Source of the DNA: a virus
IMG/VR virus record: IMGVR_UViG_3300005913_001274
Span: 1 to 41,036 of that record
Length of the DNA: 41,036 bases
Direction: 5' to 3' (one strand)
The position numbers and the translations under genes were made by a program. Positions within the stretch are counted from its first letter, which is position 1. The number at the start of each line of letters is the position of its first letter. Below, piece after piece: positions 29,226 through 37,879 of this stretch. Under the pieces are notes generated by a model. The model was not told the origin of the DNA. It made no database searches and saw only the letters and a list, made by a program, of their open reading frames with translations.

Positions 29226-29792
29226 ATGAATGTTTTTATATTAGATAATGATCCAATCATTGCAGCACAGCTACAGTGTGACAAGCATGTAGTAAAAATG
29301 ATTGTAGAATCTGCACAAATGCTTTCAACAGCACATCGCATGCTAGATGGTGTCATGTCCTTTGGTCCGTCTAAATCTGGCAAACGCACCGTTGCACAAT
29401 ACTGCCTCTTAGATGCTGATATGGACAGCACATTGTATAAAGTCGTTCACGCTAGTCATCCATGCACCAAATGGACTATGCTGAGTGCTTGTAACTACGA
29501 ATGGCACTATCAACATTTCATTGCTCTTTGCGATGAGTACAAGTATAGATACAACAGACAGCATAGCACAGATGCGTTATTACGGACAAAGTTAAAGCAG
29601 CACCCTAGGAATATTCCTAAACAAGGCTTAACATTATTTCCCCTTGCTATGAAGTCAAACCCAGAGTGCATGTTCGAAGATGACCCAGTAAAGTCATATC
29701 GCATGTTTTATCAGACAAAGCAAGATCGGTTTAAAATGACTTGGTCTAAACGTAATGTTCCGGAGTGGTTTCATGCCAACATATACAATTAA
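29226..29792 (+). CDS. Conserved phage protein of unknown function
   Basis: 188 residues. MNVFILDNDPIIAAQLQCDK, then HVVKMIVESAQMLSTAHRML and HPCTKWTMLSACNYEWHYQH, is a pattern I recall in many marine T4-like phages, always unannotated. Conserved His, Cys and Trp residues suggest an enzyme or metal binder but no family is certain. The ATG at 29226 is right because the promoter starts at about 29204, downstream of the earlier in-frame ATG at 29181. The end overlaps the next gene by 20 nt. Confidence 0.8.
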   Translation: MNVFILDNDPIIAAQLQCDKHVVKMIVESAQMLSTAHRMLDGVMSFGPSKSGKRTVAQYCLLDADMDSTLYKVVHASHPCTKWTMLSACNYEWHYQHFIALCDEYKYRYNRQHSTDALLRTKLKQHPRNIPKQGLTLFPLAMKSNPECMFEDDPVKSYRMFYQTKQDRFKMTWSKRNVPEWFHANIYN

Positions 29793-30006
29793 AGATATTA
29801 AAACTAATAAAGAATGGGACGTCAGATGTTCGTATGATGACCTTCAAAAGCAATTAAATGAGGATTTAAATCTTGTGCGCGTTGTCGATGCACCAACTCT
29901 AGTTACCGGCACTAGATCGACATTACGTCAAGCTGGGGGCGAATGGCAAAATTTGCTAAGTAGTATTAAAAAAGGTTCAGGCGAAGGAAACACCGTTAAT
30001 GACTAG
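29773..30006 (+). CDS. Small FmdB-like regulatory protein candidate
   Basis: 77 residues from ATG 29773 (GGAG 8 nt upstream). MPTYTIKDIKTNKEWDVRCS resembles the start of small FmdB-type zinc-ribbon proteins found before phoH in marine T4-like phages, but the Cys pairs are lost here. The middle has a conserved look, VDAPTLVTGTRSTLRQAGGE. Overlaps both neighbours, so it is co-translated. The function is unknown. Confidence 0.7.
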   Translation: MPTYTIKDIKTNKEWDVRCSYDDLQKQLNEDLNLVRVVDAPTLVTGTRSTLRQAGGEWQNLLSSIKKGSGEGNTVND

Positions 30007-30676
30007 CGCTAAAGTAAAAGACACCGATTTGGTTCAAGTTTATCCTATCACAAAAAATCAACAAAAGGCCTTTGATGCTTGGGATGATGGTGATAACCTA
30101 GTTCTTGCAGGTTCAGCCGGAACGGGTAAAACCTTTATGGCTATGTATCTTGCTCTGGAAGAGGTATTGGATAAGTCCACTGGGTTTGATAAGATCGTAT
30201 TGCTACGTTCAGTGGTTCCCGTGCGTGACATGGGGTTCCTACCTGGTACAATAGAGGAAAAGAAAGCAGCATATGAAATTCCTTATAAAGGTATCTGCGA
30301 CGAGCTATTTAAAGAGAGTGCCTCGTACGCAAAACTAAAGAACAATCACCTAATTGATTTTGAAACAACCTCGTTTATCCGAGGTACCACATTCCACCGC
30401 ACCATCATCATCGTTGATGAGATGCAGAATTTAAACTTCCATGAATTAGATTCTGTGATGACACGCGTAGGTAACCATTGCCGGATTATTTTCTGTGGGG
30501 ACTATCTCCAGTCAGACTTTACTTACGACAACGAAAAAGACGGCGTTATGAAATTCCTTCGTATCGTTGACCAACTTAAGTATTTTACGGTCGTTACTTA
30601 TGGTTGGGATGACATCGTTAGATCGGGTTTGGTTCGTGACTATATCATGACCAAGGAAATGTTAGGTTTAAAATGA
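29999..30676 (+). CDS. phoH: PhoH-like ATPase
   Basis: 225 residues. A P-loop ATPase of the PhoH family: Walker A GSAGTGKT (38-45), Walker B IIIVDE (136-141), and a family segment VLLRSVVPVRDMGFLPGT between them. PhoH is one of the commonest genes in marine phages. It is probably an RNA or DNA helicase-like ATPase. The link to phosphate stress is disputed in phages. It starts 8 nt inside the previous gene and its stop overlaps the next (ATGA). Confidence 0.95.
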   Translation: MTSAKVKDTDLVQVYPITKNQQKAFDAWDDGDNLVLAGSAGTGKTFMAMYLALEEVLDKSTGFDKIVLLRSVVPVRDMGFLPGTIEEKKAAYEIPYKGICDELFKESASYAKLKNNHLIDFETTSFIRGTTFHRTIIIVDEMQNLNFHELDSVMTRVGNHCRIIFCGDYLQSDFTYDNEKDGVMKFLRIVDQLKYFTVVTYGWDDIVRSGLVRDYIMTKEMLGLK

Positions 30677-31008
30677 AAAAGCTTTTAGCTATATTGGTAT
30701 TTGCCATAGCATCATTAGCATATGCACAGAACATCGTCATTAGTAAAATGAGCATTGAATTGCAATGCTTTGCGCTATCTGACTTTAACCGTGTGTTGAA
30801 TATGTATGATGAGACCGCTGTCTTTTCAATGGACACTATTACGGTAAATCGATCGGGACAACGAACAGAAACCCAAACAGTTTTTACACTTAATCCCAAA
30901 AATAGGGAATGGTCAATGTATCGCCAAGTTGATGATGAGACTGTGTGTGTCCACGCCGCAGGCTTTAATTTTAATTTTATGCCACCAGCGGAAAAGCCAA
31001 AAATATAA
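30673..31008 (+). CDS. Small exported protein, unknown
   Basis: 111 residues with a signal peptide (MKKLLAILVFAIASLAYA, cleavage before Q19) and a beta-rich mature part (DTITVNRSGQRTETQTVFTL, MYRQVDDETVCVHAAGFN) with two Cys that could form a disulfide in the periplasm. Overlaps phoH by 4 nt and touches the nuclease start by 1 nt. An exported protein in an early unit could act in the envelope early in infection, for example on superinfection. That is speculative. Confidence 0.75.
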   Translation: MKKLLAILVFAIASLAYAQNIVISKMSIELQCFALSDFNRVLNMYDETAVFSMDTITVNRSGQRTETQTVFTLNPKNREWSMYRQVDDETVCVHAAGFNFNFMPPAEKPKI

Positions 31009-31679
31009 TGAAAGTATTTGAACATGTTAAAATTGATCTTGGTTATGACGACCTTGTCGCAGAAACTACTGCAACTGGGCGAAAGTACGTTGACCCTGAT
31101 GGGAATGCATATCCTTCTATTACTACCATACTTAGCATCTTAAGTGAAGAAGGTATCCAGGCCTGGCGCGCCCGTGTAGGTGAGGAAGAGGCTAACAAAG
31201 TTAGTCATAAAGCCTCTACACGTGGCACTGCAGTACACACAATTATTGAGGATTATTTAAATGGAAAAGATACTACAAAACATTTACCACATATTAGGCA
31301 AAGCCTGGCTAACGTTCGTCCTATCCTTGACAATCGTATCGGGAAAATCTTTGGCATTGAAACTCCTCTTTACTCTAAGCATCTTGGCTTGGCTGGCCGT
31401 TGCGATTGTGTAGCCGAATTTGATGGCGTGCCCTCAATCGTTGACTGGAAAACATCCAAACGCGTAAAGAAACACGAGAATATTTCTAACTACTTTGCAC
31501 AAATGTCTGCCTACGCTATTATGTGGGAAGAACGAACTGGCATGCCAATTACTAATACCGTGGTTGTTATGGACGTCGATGATAATGAACCATTAGTGTT
31601 TAAAGAGCATCGTGATAATTACACTGAAATGCTCTTTGATACTATTCAAAAGTATAAACGACGACAAATGTTTGCCTAA
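31008..31679 (+). CDS. PD-(D/E)XK nuclease, RecB/Cas4-like exonuclease
   Basis: 223 residues. RecB-family nuclease features: RGTAVH (72-77), Glu118 in GIETPLYS, Asp133 in GLAGRCDCVAEF, the D146-W-K148 of VDWKTSKR, and QMSAYAIMWEE as the Gln-Tyr helix (motif QxxxY). No Fe-S Cys set like Cas4. It probably degrades or trims DNA in replication or recombination. The last gene of the phoH unit; its stop lies 7 nt before the next promoter hairpin. Confidence 0.88.
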   Translation: MKVFEHVKIDLGYDDLVAETTATGRKYVDPDGNAYPSITTILSILSEEGIQAWRARVGEEEANKVSHKASTRGTAVHTIIEDYLNGKDTTKHLPHIRQSLANVRPILDNRIGKIFGIETPLYSKHLGLAGRCDCVAEFDGVPSIVDWKTSKRVKKHENISNYFAQMSAYAIMWEERTGMPITNTVVVMDVDDNEPLVFKEHRDNYTEMLFDTIQKYKRRQMFA

Positions 31680-31712
31680 ACAGTGTACTTTTTAGGATAA
31701 ACGTGATATAAT
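31675..31712 (+). promoter_or_regulatory. Early promoter with -35 in a hairpin loop
   Basis: -35 TGTACT (31684-31689), 17-nt spacer, -10 TATAAT (31707-31712). CCTAAA (31675-31680) pairs with TTTAGG (31691-31696) around the -35. The 5' arm includes the stop of the nuclease gene. It heads the run 31735-38480. Confidence 0.8.
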
Positions 31713-31734
31713 CCTTATATAAAGGAAATATATT

Positions 31735-32334
31735 ATGAATGTGATTTTAACGGATGTTGATGGTGTGTTGCTTAATTGGCAAGGTGCATTTGATGCTTGG
31801 ATGATGCGTGAACACCGGCTCTTTGCCACAGGGAATGAACGTTCATATAAGCAGCGGGTACGGTTTGAAATGACTGAACCAGAAATTGAGAAATATATCC
31901 GAAGCTTTAATGCTTCTGCAAATATTGGATTCTTACCACCACTCTTTGATGCAGTACGCGGTGTAAAGAAGCTGCACGACGAGTTTGGTTATAAATTCCT
32001 TGTAATCACAAGTCTATCACTCAATCCATTTGCTCAGAAGCTTCGTACTCAAAACCTAGAATCAATCTTTGGTGCACACGTCTTTGAGGAATTCGTTTAT
32101 CTTGACACAGGCGAAAATAAAAGAGACACATTAGAATGCTACGGACCTCTGTATCCCAACGCATATTGGATTGAGGATAAGGTGGCCAATGCAGTTGATG
32201 GTCGCGACATGGGCCTTAGATCTTTATTAATGAAACACATACATATTAAAGAAGAAGATGCACAAGGTATTCCAATTATGCCAAATTGGAAAGCCATTAC
32301 CGAAGAAATCACTGACCCTATTCATTACCTATGA
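31735..32334 (+). CDS. HAD-superfamily phosphatase, 5'(3')-nucleotidase-like
   Basis: 199 residues. The HAD motif I D7-V-D9 (LTDVDGVLLNW), motif II at FLVITSLS, and motif III/IV region YWIEDKVANAVDG are as in small 5' nucleotidases of phages. It would dephosphorylate a nucleoside or sugar monophosphate. AAAGGAAATAT precedes the ATG. It opens the glycan run and overlaps its first transferase by 4 nt, so a sugar-phosphate substrate is also possible. Confidence 0.75.
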   Translation: MNVILTDVDGVLLNWQGAFDAWMMREHRLFATGNERSYKQRVRFEMTEPEIEKYIRSFNASANIGFLPPLFDAVRGVKKLHDEFGYKFLVITSLSLNPFAQKLRTQNLESIFGAHVFEEFVYLDTGENKRDTLECYGPLYPNAYWIEDKVANAVDGRDMGLRSLLMKHIHIKEEDAQGIPIMPNWKAITEEITDPIHYL

Positions 32335-33122
32335 AACGTTTAATATATCAAGTTTATGTTGGAAAACCTAGCCGACTTTATGATCACTGTATTCAATCTG
32401 TTGTTGACTATTGTGGACGTCACGATATTAATCATATAGTACAGCGCACACCAATCTTAAAAATCAAGCCAGACGTATTTGCTACAAATCGTAGTAAGGA
32501 ATCATATGAAAAGCATGGTGGATTTCTGCCCATCTATGAAAAAGAGAATGCCTTTTTAAGCTTAAAAGATTATGATCAAGTAGCAATTGTTGATGCAGAT
32601 ATTTGGATCCGTGATGGTGCACCGAATATCTTTGATGAGCTTGATGAGTCTTACGACTTTGGTGGGGTAGTCGAACGTGATATGCCAATCACTGATCAGT
32701 ACCGATCAAAAATCATTAATTATTCTCGTATGCAATACGGTCATCTCCATAGCAACTCGGTAGACTTTAAACCAAACCAATCGGGGTTTGAGTTTATGAA
32801 CATGGGTCTTATGGTCATGAATAAGAAAATCGATAAGTATTTACGTGGCGATACTCCTCGTGAGTTTATTACCAGGCCTGAGTTTAAAGATTTTGTTGAC
32901 GGCAAAGGCGCTTGGAAATGGTCTACGGATCAAACGTTGCTAAACACTTGGATCCGTAAAGAAAAGATGAATATTAAACGCCTTGATTGGAAATGGAATG
33001 CTTTGTTTAAAGGTGTGCATGATGACAAGATTAAAGAAGCTTATTTTGTGCATTTTTTTCTTAAAGACAAATTACCTAACAGCGGTGAAAACGTAGAAGA
33101 ACTAATGGATTTAGTTAAATGA
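32331..33122 (+). CDS. Glycosyltransferase-like protein, GT-A fold
   Basis: 263 residues. The opening MKRLIYQVYVGKPSRLYDHC and the D-x-D of VAIVDADIWIRDGAPNIFDE are as in phage GT-A glycosyltransferases (family 8-like). FMNMGLMVMNK is the acceptor strand. Starts with ATGA overlap and ends the same way with the next gene. Shares its layout with the two transferases at 33119 and 34483, so these look like diverged relatives. Confidence 0.75.
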   Translation: MKRLIYQVYVGKPSRLYDHCIQSVVDYCGRHDINHIVQRTPILKIKPDVFATNRSKESYEKHGGFLPIYEKENAFLSLKDYDQVAIVDADIWIRDGAPNIFDELDESYDFGGVVERDMPITDQYRSKIINYSRMQYGHLHSNSVDFKPNQSGFEFMNMGLMVMNKKIDKYLRGDTPREFITRPEFKDFVDGKGAWKWSTDQTLLNTWIRKEKMNIKRLDWKWNALFKGVHDDKIKEAYFVHFFLKDKLPNSGENVEELMDLVK

Positions 33123-33919
33123 AGTACGCAATATATCAGTTCTGGGAAGGCAATATTACATCAGGCAATAAAGCCGGTGTTGAGTTGATGAAGGAATACG
33201 CTAATAGGATAGGAGCAGAACACATATTCGAGCTCAATCCAAGTTGGCCAAATGTAAAAATAAAAAGAGAGAATTTAGGAAGATACAATCCACATTATGG
33301 TGCATTTAAACCTATCTTTGATACTGCATATGATGACTACGACTATATTCTCTTTTGTGATGCTGATGTAGTTCCTCGTAACACTCGCCAAAATATATTT
33401 GATGAGTTTGCTCAAATGGCCAATATTGAATTAGGCATTTGCGAAGAATGGATGCAACCAGAGTTTAGACAAAAATATAACATCGGTGGCATCAATAGTG
33501 CGAATGATAATAAGTGGCACGACCTTATCAGAGTTATGTATGGTCATGACATGGTAAAGGATGATAAAGGAAGACACCGAGTATTTAATTCTGGCTGTGT
33601 GATGTATAGTGCAGCTGGTAGAGTCAAAGCGCAAAATGTGTTTGTTGATTTTAAAGAATATGTGTCATTGATGCAACGAGGTGGTCTGCCTGCTTTTTAT
33701 CAGGGTGATCAAAATTATTTGAATGCCATGCTTCCCTATTTTAACTGGGGTATTATGGATTATAAATGGAATAGTCAGATATTTTTTCAACCTGGAACAA
33801 CTGGCGATAATAGACCAATAGCAGATTACACTGAGAACGCAAACTTTGTCCATGTGCAGCTTCGTGGTGCTGATAGCTATGATATGAATAAATTAAAGGA
33901 AGTTATTAAATATGATTAA
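33119..33919 (+). CDS. Glycosyltransferase-like protein, GT-A fold
   Basis: 266 residues. MKYAIYQFWEGNITSGNKAG then YILFCDADVVPRNTRQNIFD (D-x-D) and VFNSGCVMYSAAGRVKA: the same order of elements as its upstream neighbour with different specificity residues. GDQNYLNAMLPYFNWG resembles the distal 'DQ-x-x-L-N' helix of this class. Co-translated on both sides (4-nt and 8-nt overlaps). Sugar and acceptor unknown. Confidence 0.75.
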   Translation: MKYAIYQFWEGNITSGNKAGVELMKEYANRIGAEHIFELNPSWPNVKIKRENLGRYNPHYGAFKPIFDTAYDDYDYILFCDADVVPRNTRQNIFDEFAQMANIELGICEEWMQPEFRQKYNIGGINSANDNKWHDLIRVMYGHDMVKDDKGRHRVFNSGCVMYSAAGRVKAQNVFVDFKEYVSLMQRGGLPAFYQGDQNYLNAMLPYFNWGIMDYKWNSQIFFQPGTTGDNRPIADYTENANFVHVQLRGADSYDMNKLKEVIKYD

Positions 33920-34490
33920 TTCAGAACTTGGACATTGCAAAGACGTAAAAGAATTTAATACGTCAATTCGTGAACAACAAGAAACAGCACATGGAGCTGA
34001 ATACTGCGGTATCCATGATGCAATTCAAAAGTACTTGCCTGAGTGCAACTCTTATATGGAACTCGGCACCCATCAAGGAGGTACTGCGTCTGCCGCGTTG
34101 TTGTGTAATCCAACAGAAATTTGTTTAATCGACATTGACACATCTAGGTACAATAAATTCCTTAAGCCTTTAGCCGAAACATATTGCAAAGAAAACAATA
34201 TCAAACTTGATGTGAGGCAGACGTCTTCTGTTGGTTTCGGTTCAGTGAATCCTACAGATATGCTTGTGATTGATTCATATCATCACCCTGACCATATGCT
34301 ACAAGAATTAAAGTTGCACGGTACTAATGTAAAGAAATATATTGTTGCCCATGATACTAGCATAGTTAATGGAAAACCAAACGAATCACTTTTTAAAGTT
34401 CTACAAAAGTTTGCGCAAGCATGTGGTTGGACCATCATTGAACGAGAAACAAGAAATGTTGGTTATACGGTATTAAAGAAAAATGCCTAA
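33912..34490 (+). CDS. Class I SAM-dependent methyltransferase, CmcI/rhamnosyl O-methyltransferase-like
   Basis: 192 residues. Motif I YMELGTHQGGTASAALL, acidic motif II CLIDIDTSRY, and DMLVIDSYHHPDHMLQEL with His residues and VAHDTSIV are the pattern of CmcI-type methyltransferases that methylate sugar hydroxyls. Among glycosyltransferases it probably O-methylates a glycan. Overlaps both neighbours by 8 nt. Confidence 0.8.
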   Translation: MINSELGHCKDVKEFNTSIREQQETAHGAEYCGIHDAIQKYLPECNSYMELGTHQGGTASAALLCNPTEICLIDIDTSRYNKFLKPLAETYCKENNIKLDVRQTSSVGFGSVNPTDMLVIDSYHHPDHMLQELKLHGTNVKKYIVAHDTSIVNGKPNESLFKVLQKFAQACGWTIIERETRNVGYTVLKKNA

Positions 34491-35178
34491 TATTATTCTA
34501 CAACATTTTAATGGTGATCTAAGACCATTGGATGAGCTCTCGATTGAAAACATAAAAGCATATGCTAACTTAGTAAATGCCGATTATCGGTTAATAACAG
34601 GCACCCCATTTTTACGAAATGTAAAAGGTGCACCACAGGATCTTACTTCGCCGTTTCACAAATGCCATATGCTAGATTCAGAATTTGATGAATATGACCA
34701 AGTCTTAATGCTTGATATAGATATGTTTGCGCCAAAGGGTATGACTGAAAATGTATTTGATCTTGAAGGTGTTGGCCTTTACGCTGCAACACAAGTATCT
34801 TTGCATAATAAAATTGCTCGCTCTTATCCTAAACAAGCATCTCTCAACGCTCCATATTGGGGTGGTGCTATTTACAAAATGGATAGGGAACTTAGGAAAA
34901 ATCTTAGGTCTCATCTCAAAGAAGATACAAAATGGATGCTGAATTATAATAGGCCATACCAATTTGAAGACGAAGGTGTAATGCATACGCTTGCATTTAA
35001 ATCAAATTTAAAGCATGAAAGAAAATGGTATTTAAATCAGAAGTGGTGTCAATGTAGTTTTCTACCAAAACCAGAAAACGCAGGATTTATTCATGTGCGC
35101 ACAAAAATAACACCGACTGGCCCTAAGAGAGAGAAGATTGAAAATTATAACTCGCTAGTCTCGCAAGGAATATTGTAA
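34483..35178 (+). CDS. Glycosyltransferase-like protein, GT-A fold
   Basis: 231 residues. LMLDIDMFAPKGMTENVFD has the D-x-D. APYWGGAIYKMDREL is the acceptor-side strand and GFIHVRTKIT ends it. Third member of the same group as 32331 and 33119. Its stop shares a base with the next start (TAATG). Confidence 0.75.
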   Translation: MPNIILQHFNGDLRPLDELSIENIKAYANLVNADYRLITGTPFLRNVKGAPQDLTSPFHKCHMLDSEFDEYDQVLMLDIDMFAPKGMTENVFDLEGVGLYAATQVSLHNKIARSYPKQASLNAPYWGGAIYKMDRELRKNLRSHLKEDTKWMLNYNRPYQFEDEGVMHTLAFKSNLKHERKWYLNQKWCQCSFLPKPENAGFIHVRTKITPTGPKREKIENYNSLVSQGIL

Positions 35179-35879
35179 TGATAAAAGTTTATTGGGGTGA
35201 TATTCCAATGAATTTTGGGGATGTTTTAAACGCAAACCTTTTAAATTATTTGCAGATACCATTTGAACATTGTAATAAACCTGAAGACGCAAATACATTT
35301 ATTATAGGATCAATTGCTCGGTTTGCATCAGCTAATAATAAGGTATTGGGGTCTGGCATTATTAAAATGGAAGAAAAAATAAATCCAAATGCCAATTTTA
35401 AATTTGTAAGAGGTCCGCTTACAAGGCAAGCTGTGTTAGACGCTGGAGGCAATTGCCCAGAGATATACGGTGATCCTGCGTTATTGTTGCCAGAATTTTG
35501 TGAAGAAAGCAACAAAGAATACAAAATAGGCATTGTCCCTCATTATAAAAATTACACAGATTTTAAAAGAAAATATCAAGATAAATTCCATGTAATTAAT
35601 GTTGTGAATAAAGACCCTTTAATGGTTGCTAAAGAAATAACTAAATGCAAAAAGATAATTTCTTCTAGTCTTCACGGAATTATATGTGCCCATGCATATG
35701 GAATACCTGCTGCACGTATCGTAGGCAAGCATAAAGTATTTGGCGATGGCATTAAATTTGAGGATTATTATAAATCTGTAAATGCTGATTATGAATTATC
35801 TACAGTTGGTAATCCTAAATTTACTGATGCTAATTTACCAAATTTAGAAATAATAAAAGAATATTTACAAGACCTATAG
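35178..35879 (+). CDS. Polysaccharide pyruvyl transferase-like protein
   Basis: 233 residues. MNFGDVLNANLLNYL, GSIARFAS, VRGPLTRQAVLDAGG, YGDPALLLPEF and SSSLHGIICAHAYGIPA are the family's conserved blocks in order. Members add a pyruvyl ketal from PEP to a sugar, giving the glycan a negative charge. Shorter than cellular relatives but with all blocks. The best indication that this run builds or caps a real surface glycan. Confidence 0.88.
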   Translation: MIKVYWGDIPMNFGDVLNANLLNYLQIPFEHCNKPEDANTFIIGSIARFASANNKVLGSGIIKMEEKINPNANFKFVRGPLTRQAVLDAGGNCPEIYGDPALLLPEFCEESNKEYKIGIVPHYKNYTDFKRKYQDKFHVINVVNKDPLMVAKEITKCKKIISSSLHGIICAHAYGIPAARIVGKHKVFGDGIKFEDYYKSVNADYELSTVGNPKFTDANLPNLEIIKEYLQDL

Positions 35880-35890
35880 GATATATTAAA

Positions 35891-36607
35891 ATGAAAGCTT
35901 ATATTATTACTTTGTTAGAAAATCAAGCATCGATGGCCGCGGCCAATCGTTGTATTGATTCACATAAAAAACTTGGTATTGATTTTCCTATTGAAATTTA
36001 CGGTGCGACCAGGCCAAATCAGGTTGAGGCTACATTTAAAGTTTTAGAGTTTAATTGGACATATCCGTGGGACACACCACGTACTGATCTTAGATCCGGA
36101 CTGAAATTAACCCCATACGCTACGGTGACTAAAGAGAATCGGATGGCGTGTTTCCTCAGCCATTATGGCCTTTGGTTAAAATGCGCTAGCACAGACGAAC
36201 CTATTATTGTTTTAGAGCATGATGCTATATGGATCAAACGTCTTTTTATTGAACACGCATTAGATTCTAAGTACGGCATTATCGGACTAAACAATCCCAT
36301 AGGTGCAACTCGCCGTGCAGATGTTTTTGATAGTCAAGTCCAAACAATGCGCGGCCTGAATTACGAAGAGGATAAAGTGCTGCCTGTTCCTAAAATTGAT
36401 GCGTTTGATATTCCACAAGGCCTTGCCGGTAACTCTGCATATATAATTAAACCTGAAGCAGCAAAGCAATTAATTGGCATTGTCAACGAAGTTGGTGCGT
36501 GGCCTAATGATGCAGTCATGTGCCGCCAGCTGCTTCCTGGTGTATTAGGCGTGACAAGTAAATATTATACGAAGGTACAAGGTACCAAATCAACCACATC
36601 ATTATGA
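35891..36607 (+). CDS. Family 25-like glycosyltransferase (LPS type), copy 1
   Basis: 238 residues. MKAYIITLLENQASMAAANRC, MACFLSHYGLWLKCAS and PIIVLEHDAIW are the conserved blocks of GT25 (LPS biosynthesis, LgtB-like) including the E-x-D metal site. QGLAGNSAYIIKPEAAKQL is the distal block. Followed by a second GT25-like gene with ATGA overlap, a tandem pair of paralogues. Confidence 0.85.
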   Translation: MKAYIITLLENQASMAAANRCIDSHKKLGIDFPIEIYGATRPNQVEATFKVLEFNWTYPWDTPRTDLRSGLKLTPYATVTKENRMACFLSHYGLWLKCASTDEPIIVLEHDAIWIKRLFIEHALDSKYGIIGLNNPIGATRRADVFDSQVQTMRGLNYEEDKVLPVPKIDAFDIPQGLAGNSAYIIKPEAAKQLIGIVNEVGAWPNDAVMCRQLLPGVLGVTSKYYTKVQGTKSTTSL

Positions 36608-37251
36608 ATTCTTTCGTCATTACAATCTACGGCAATAAACAATCTGTGGCAGCAGCATCGCGATGCATGTTATCATCTAAAAGATTTGGTGTTAAATCAT
36701 TTAACTTTTGGGCTACAGTACCCAAAGATGATCCAGTAAAACAACTTGCTGAGCTTGGCATTCCTACTACTAATTTTTATGAAAAATATTCTCGCCCTGA
36801 GAATTGCATGTCTGCATTTCTTTCTCATTATAGATTATGGGAGATTTGTTATAAGACAAGTAAGCCTATGATTATATTTGAGCATGATGCTGTAGTGGTT
36901 GACGACCTTCCAGTAAATGCTAAATTTGATAAGGTTATGAATATTGGTAAACCATCATACGGTAGATTCAACATACCAACATATCTTTCTGTAGGTCCAT
37001 TAGTATCGAAGCCTTATTTTCCAGGTGCTCATGCATATATGATTAACCCAGATGGTGCAAAGGCTGTAATGGATAAAGCTAAGGAATGTGGTGGACCGAC
37101 TGATATATTTTTAAGTTTAAAAAACTTCCCTTGGTTGCAAGAGTTTAATCCGTGGCCGGTTGAGTGCCGTGATTCTTTTACCACTATTCAGAATGAAACC
37201 GGTTGTTTAGCAAAGCACAACTATGTGAAAGAAACCTATGAAATTATCTAA
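36604..37251 (+). CDS. Family 25-like glycosyltransferase, copy 2
   Basis: 215 residues. MNSFVITIYGNKQSVAAASRC, SAFLSHYRLWEICYKTS, MIIFEHDAVVVDD and GAHAYMINPDGAKAVMD give the same four blocks as its upstream neighbour, so the two arose by duplication but differ throughout. Overlaps the neighbours by 4 and 14 nt. Confidence 0.83.
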   Translation: MNSFVITIYGNKQSVAAASRCMLSSKRFGVKSFNFWATVPKDDPVKQLAELGIPTTNFYEKYSRPENCMSAFLSHYRLWEICYKTSKPMIIFEHDAVVVDDLPVNAKFDKVMNIGKPSYGRFNIPTYLSVGPLVSKPYFPGAHAYMINPDGAKAVMDKAKECGGPTDIFLSLKNFPWLQEFNPWPVECRDSFTTIQNETGCLAKHNYVKETYEII

Positions 37252-37879
37252 ACTATTCATTACCGGGTGCGACTGTAATACAGAATGGATGCTGCCGTGG
37301 TTTGTAGAGAACTTTAAGAAGCATAATCCAGACGCTCAATTAGTGATTTATGACTTTGGTATGCTTGGTGGATTATACCCAGAATTAAGAAAGTCGCTTC
37401 GTGGTAACCAAGACCATGGTTGGTTTAAAAAACCTGCTGCTATGCTTAACGCATCATCATTAGCAGATAAAGTTTGTTGGTTGGATACTGACTGCGAAGT
37501 ACTAGGTGATCTAAGTTCTATCTGGGATCATGTTAAACCTGGAAAACTTACCATGGCAGTAGATATGCCATGGACTACAAGATCAAAAGAAAAATGGCAT
37601 AACAGCGGGGTAGTAGTTTTTGAAGGTTCGCCTAACCCACCAATTTTAAAAACATGGGCAGAAGCCGTTGCCGTTAGCCCAATTCGTGGTGATCAAGAAG
37701 TTCTACATCTGTTAATAAAAGACGAATTAATGGAGATGATATATATTAACGATCTTCCAAGAAAATATAATGTGTTGAGGATAGATCATTTGGATAATAC
37801 AGTACCCCAGAACCCAGTAGTACTACACTGGACCGGGCAAAAGGGTAAAGATCATATTAGGAGTTTGATGAATGTCTAG
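37238..37879 (+). CDS. Glycosyltransferase-like protein, GT8-like
   Basis: 213 residues. LFITGCDCNTEWMLPWFVEN, VCWLDTDCEVLGDLSSIWD (D-x-D), WHNSGVVVFEGS and a late VVLHWTGQKGKDH with the His-Trp-x-G-x-K block typical of GT8. Overlaps both neighbours. Donor and acceptor unknown. Confidence 0.83.
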   Translation: MKLSKLFITGCDCNTEWMLPWFVENFKKHNPDAQLVIYDFGMLGGLYPELRKSLRGNQDHGWFKKPAAMLNASSLADKVCWLDTDCEVLGDLSSIWDHVKPGKLTMAVDMPWTTRSKEKWHNSGVVVFEGSPNPPILKTWAEAVAVSPIRGDQEVLHLLIKDELMEMIYINDLPRKYNVLRIDHLDNTVPQNPVVLHWTGQKGKDHIRSLMNV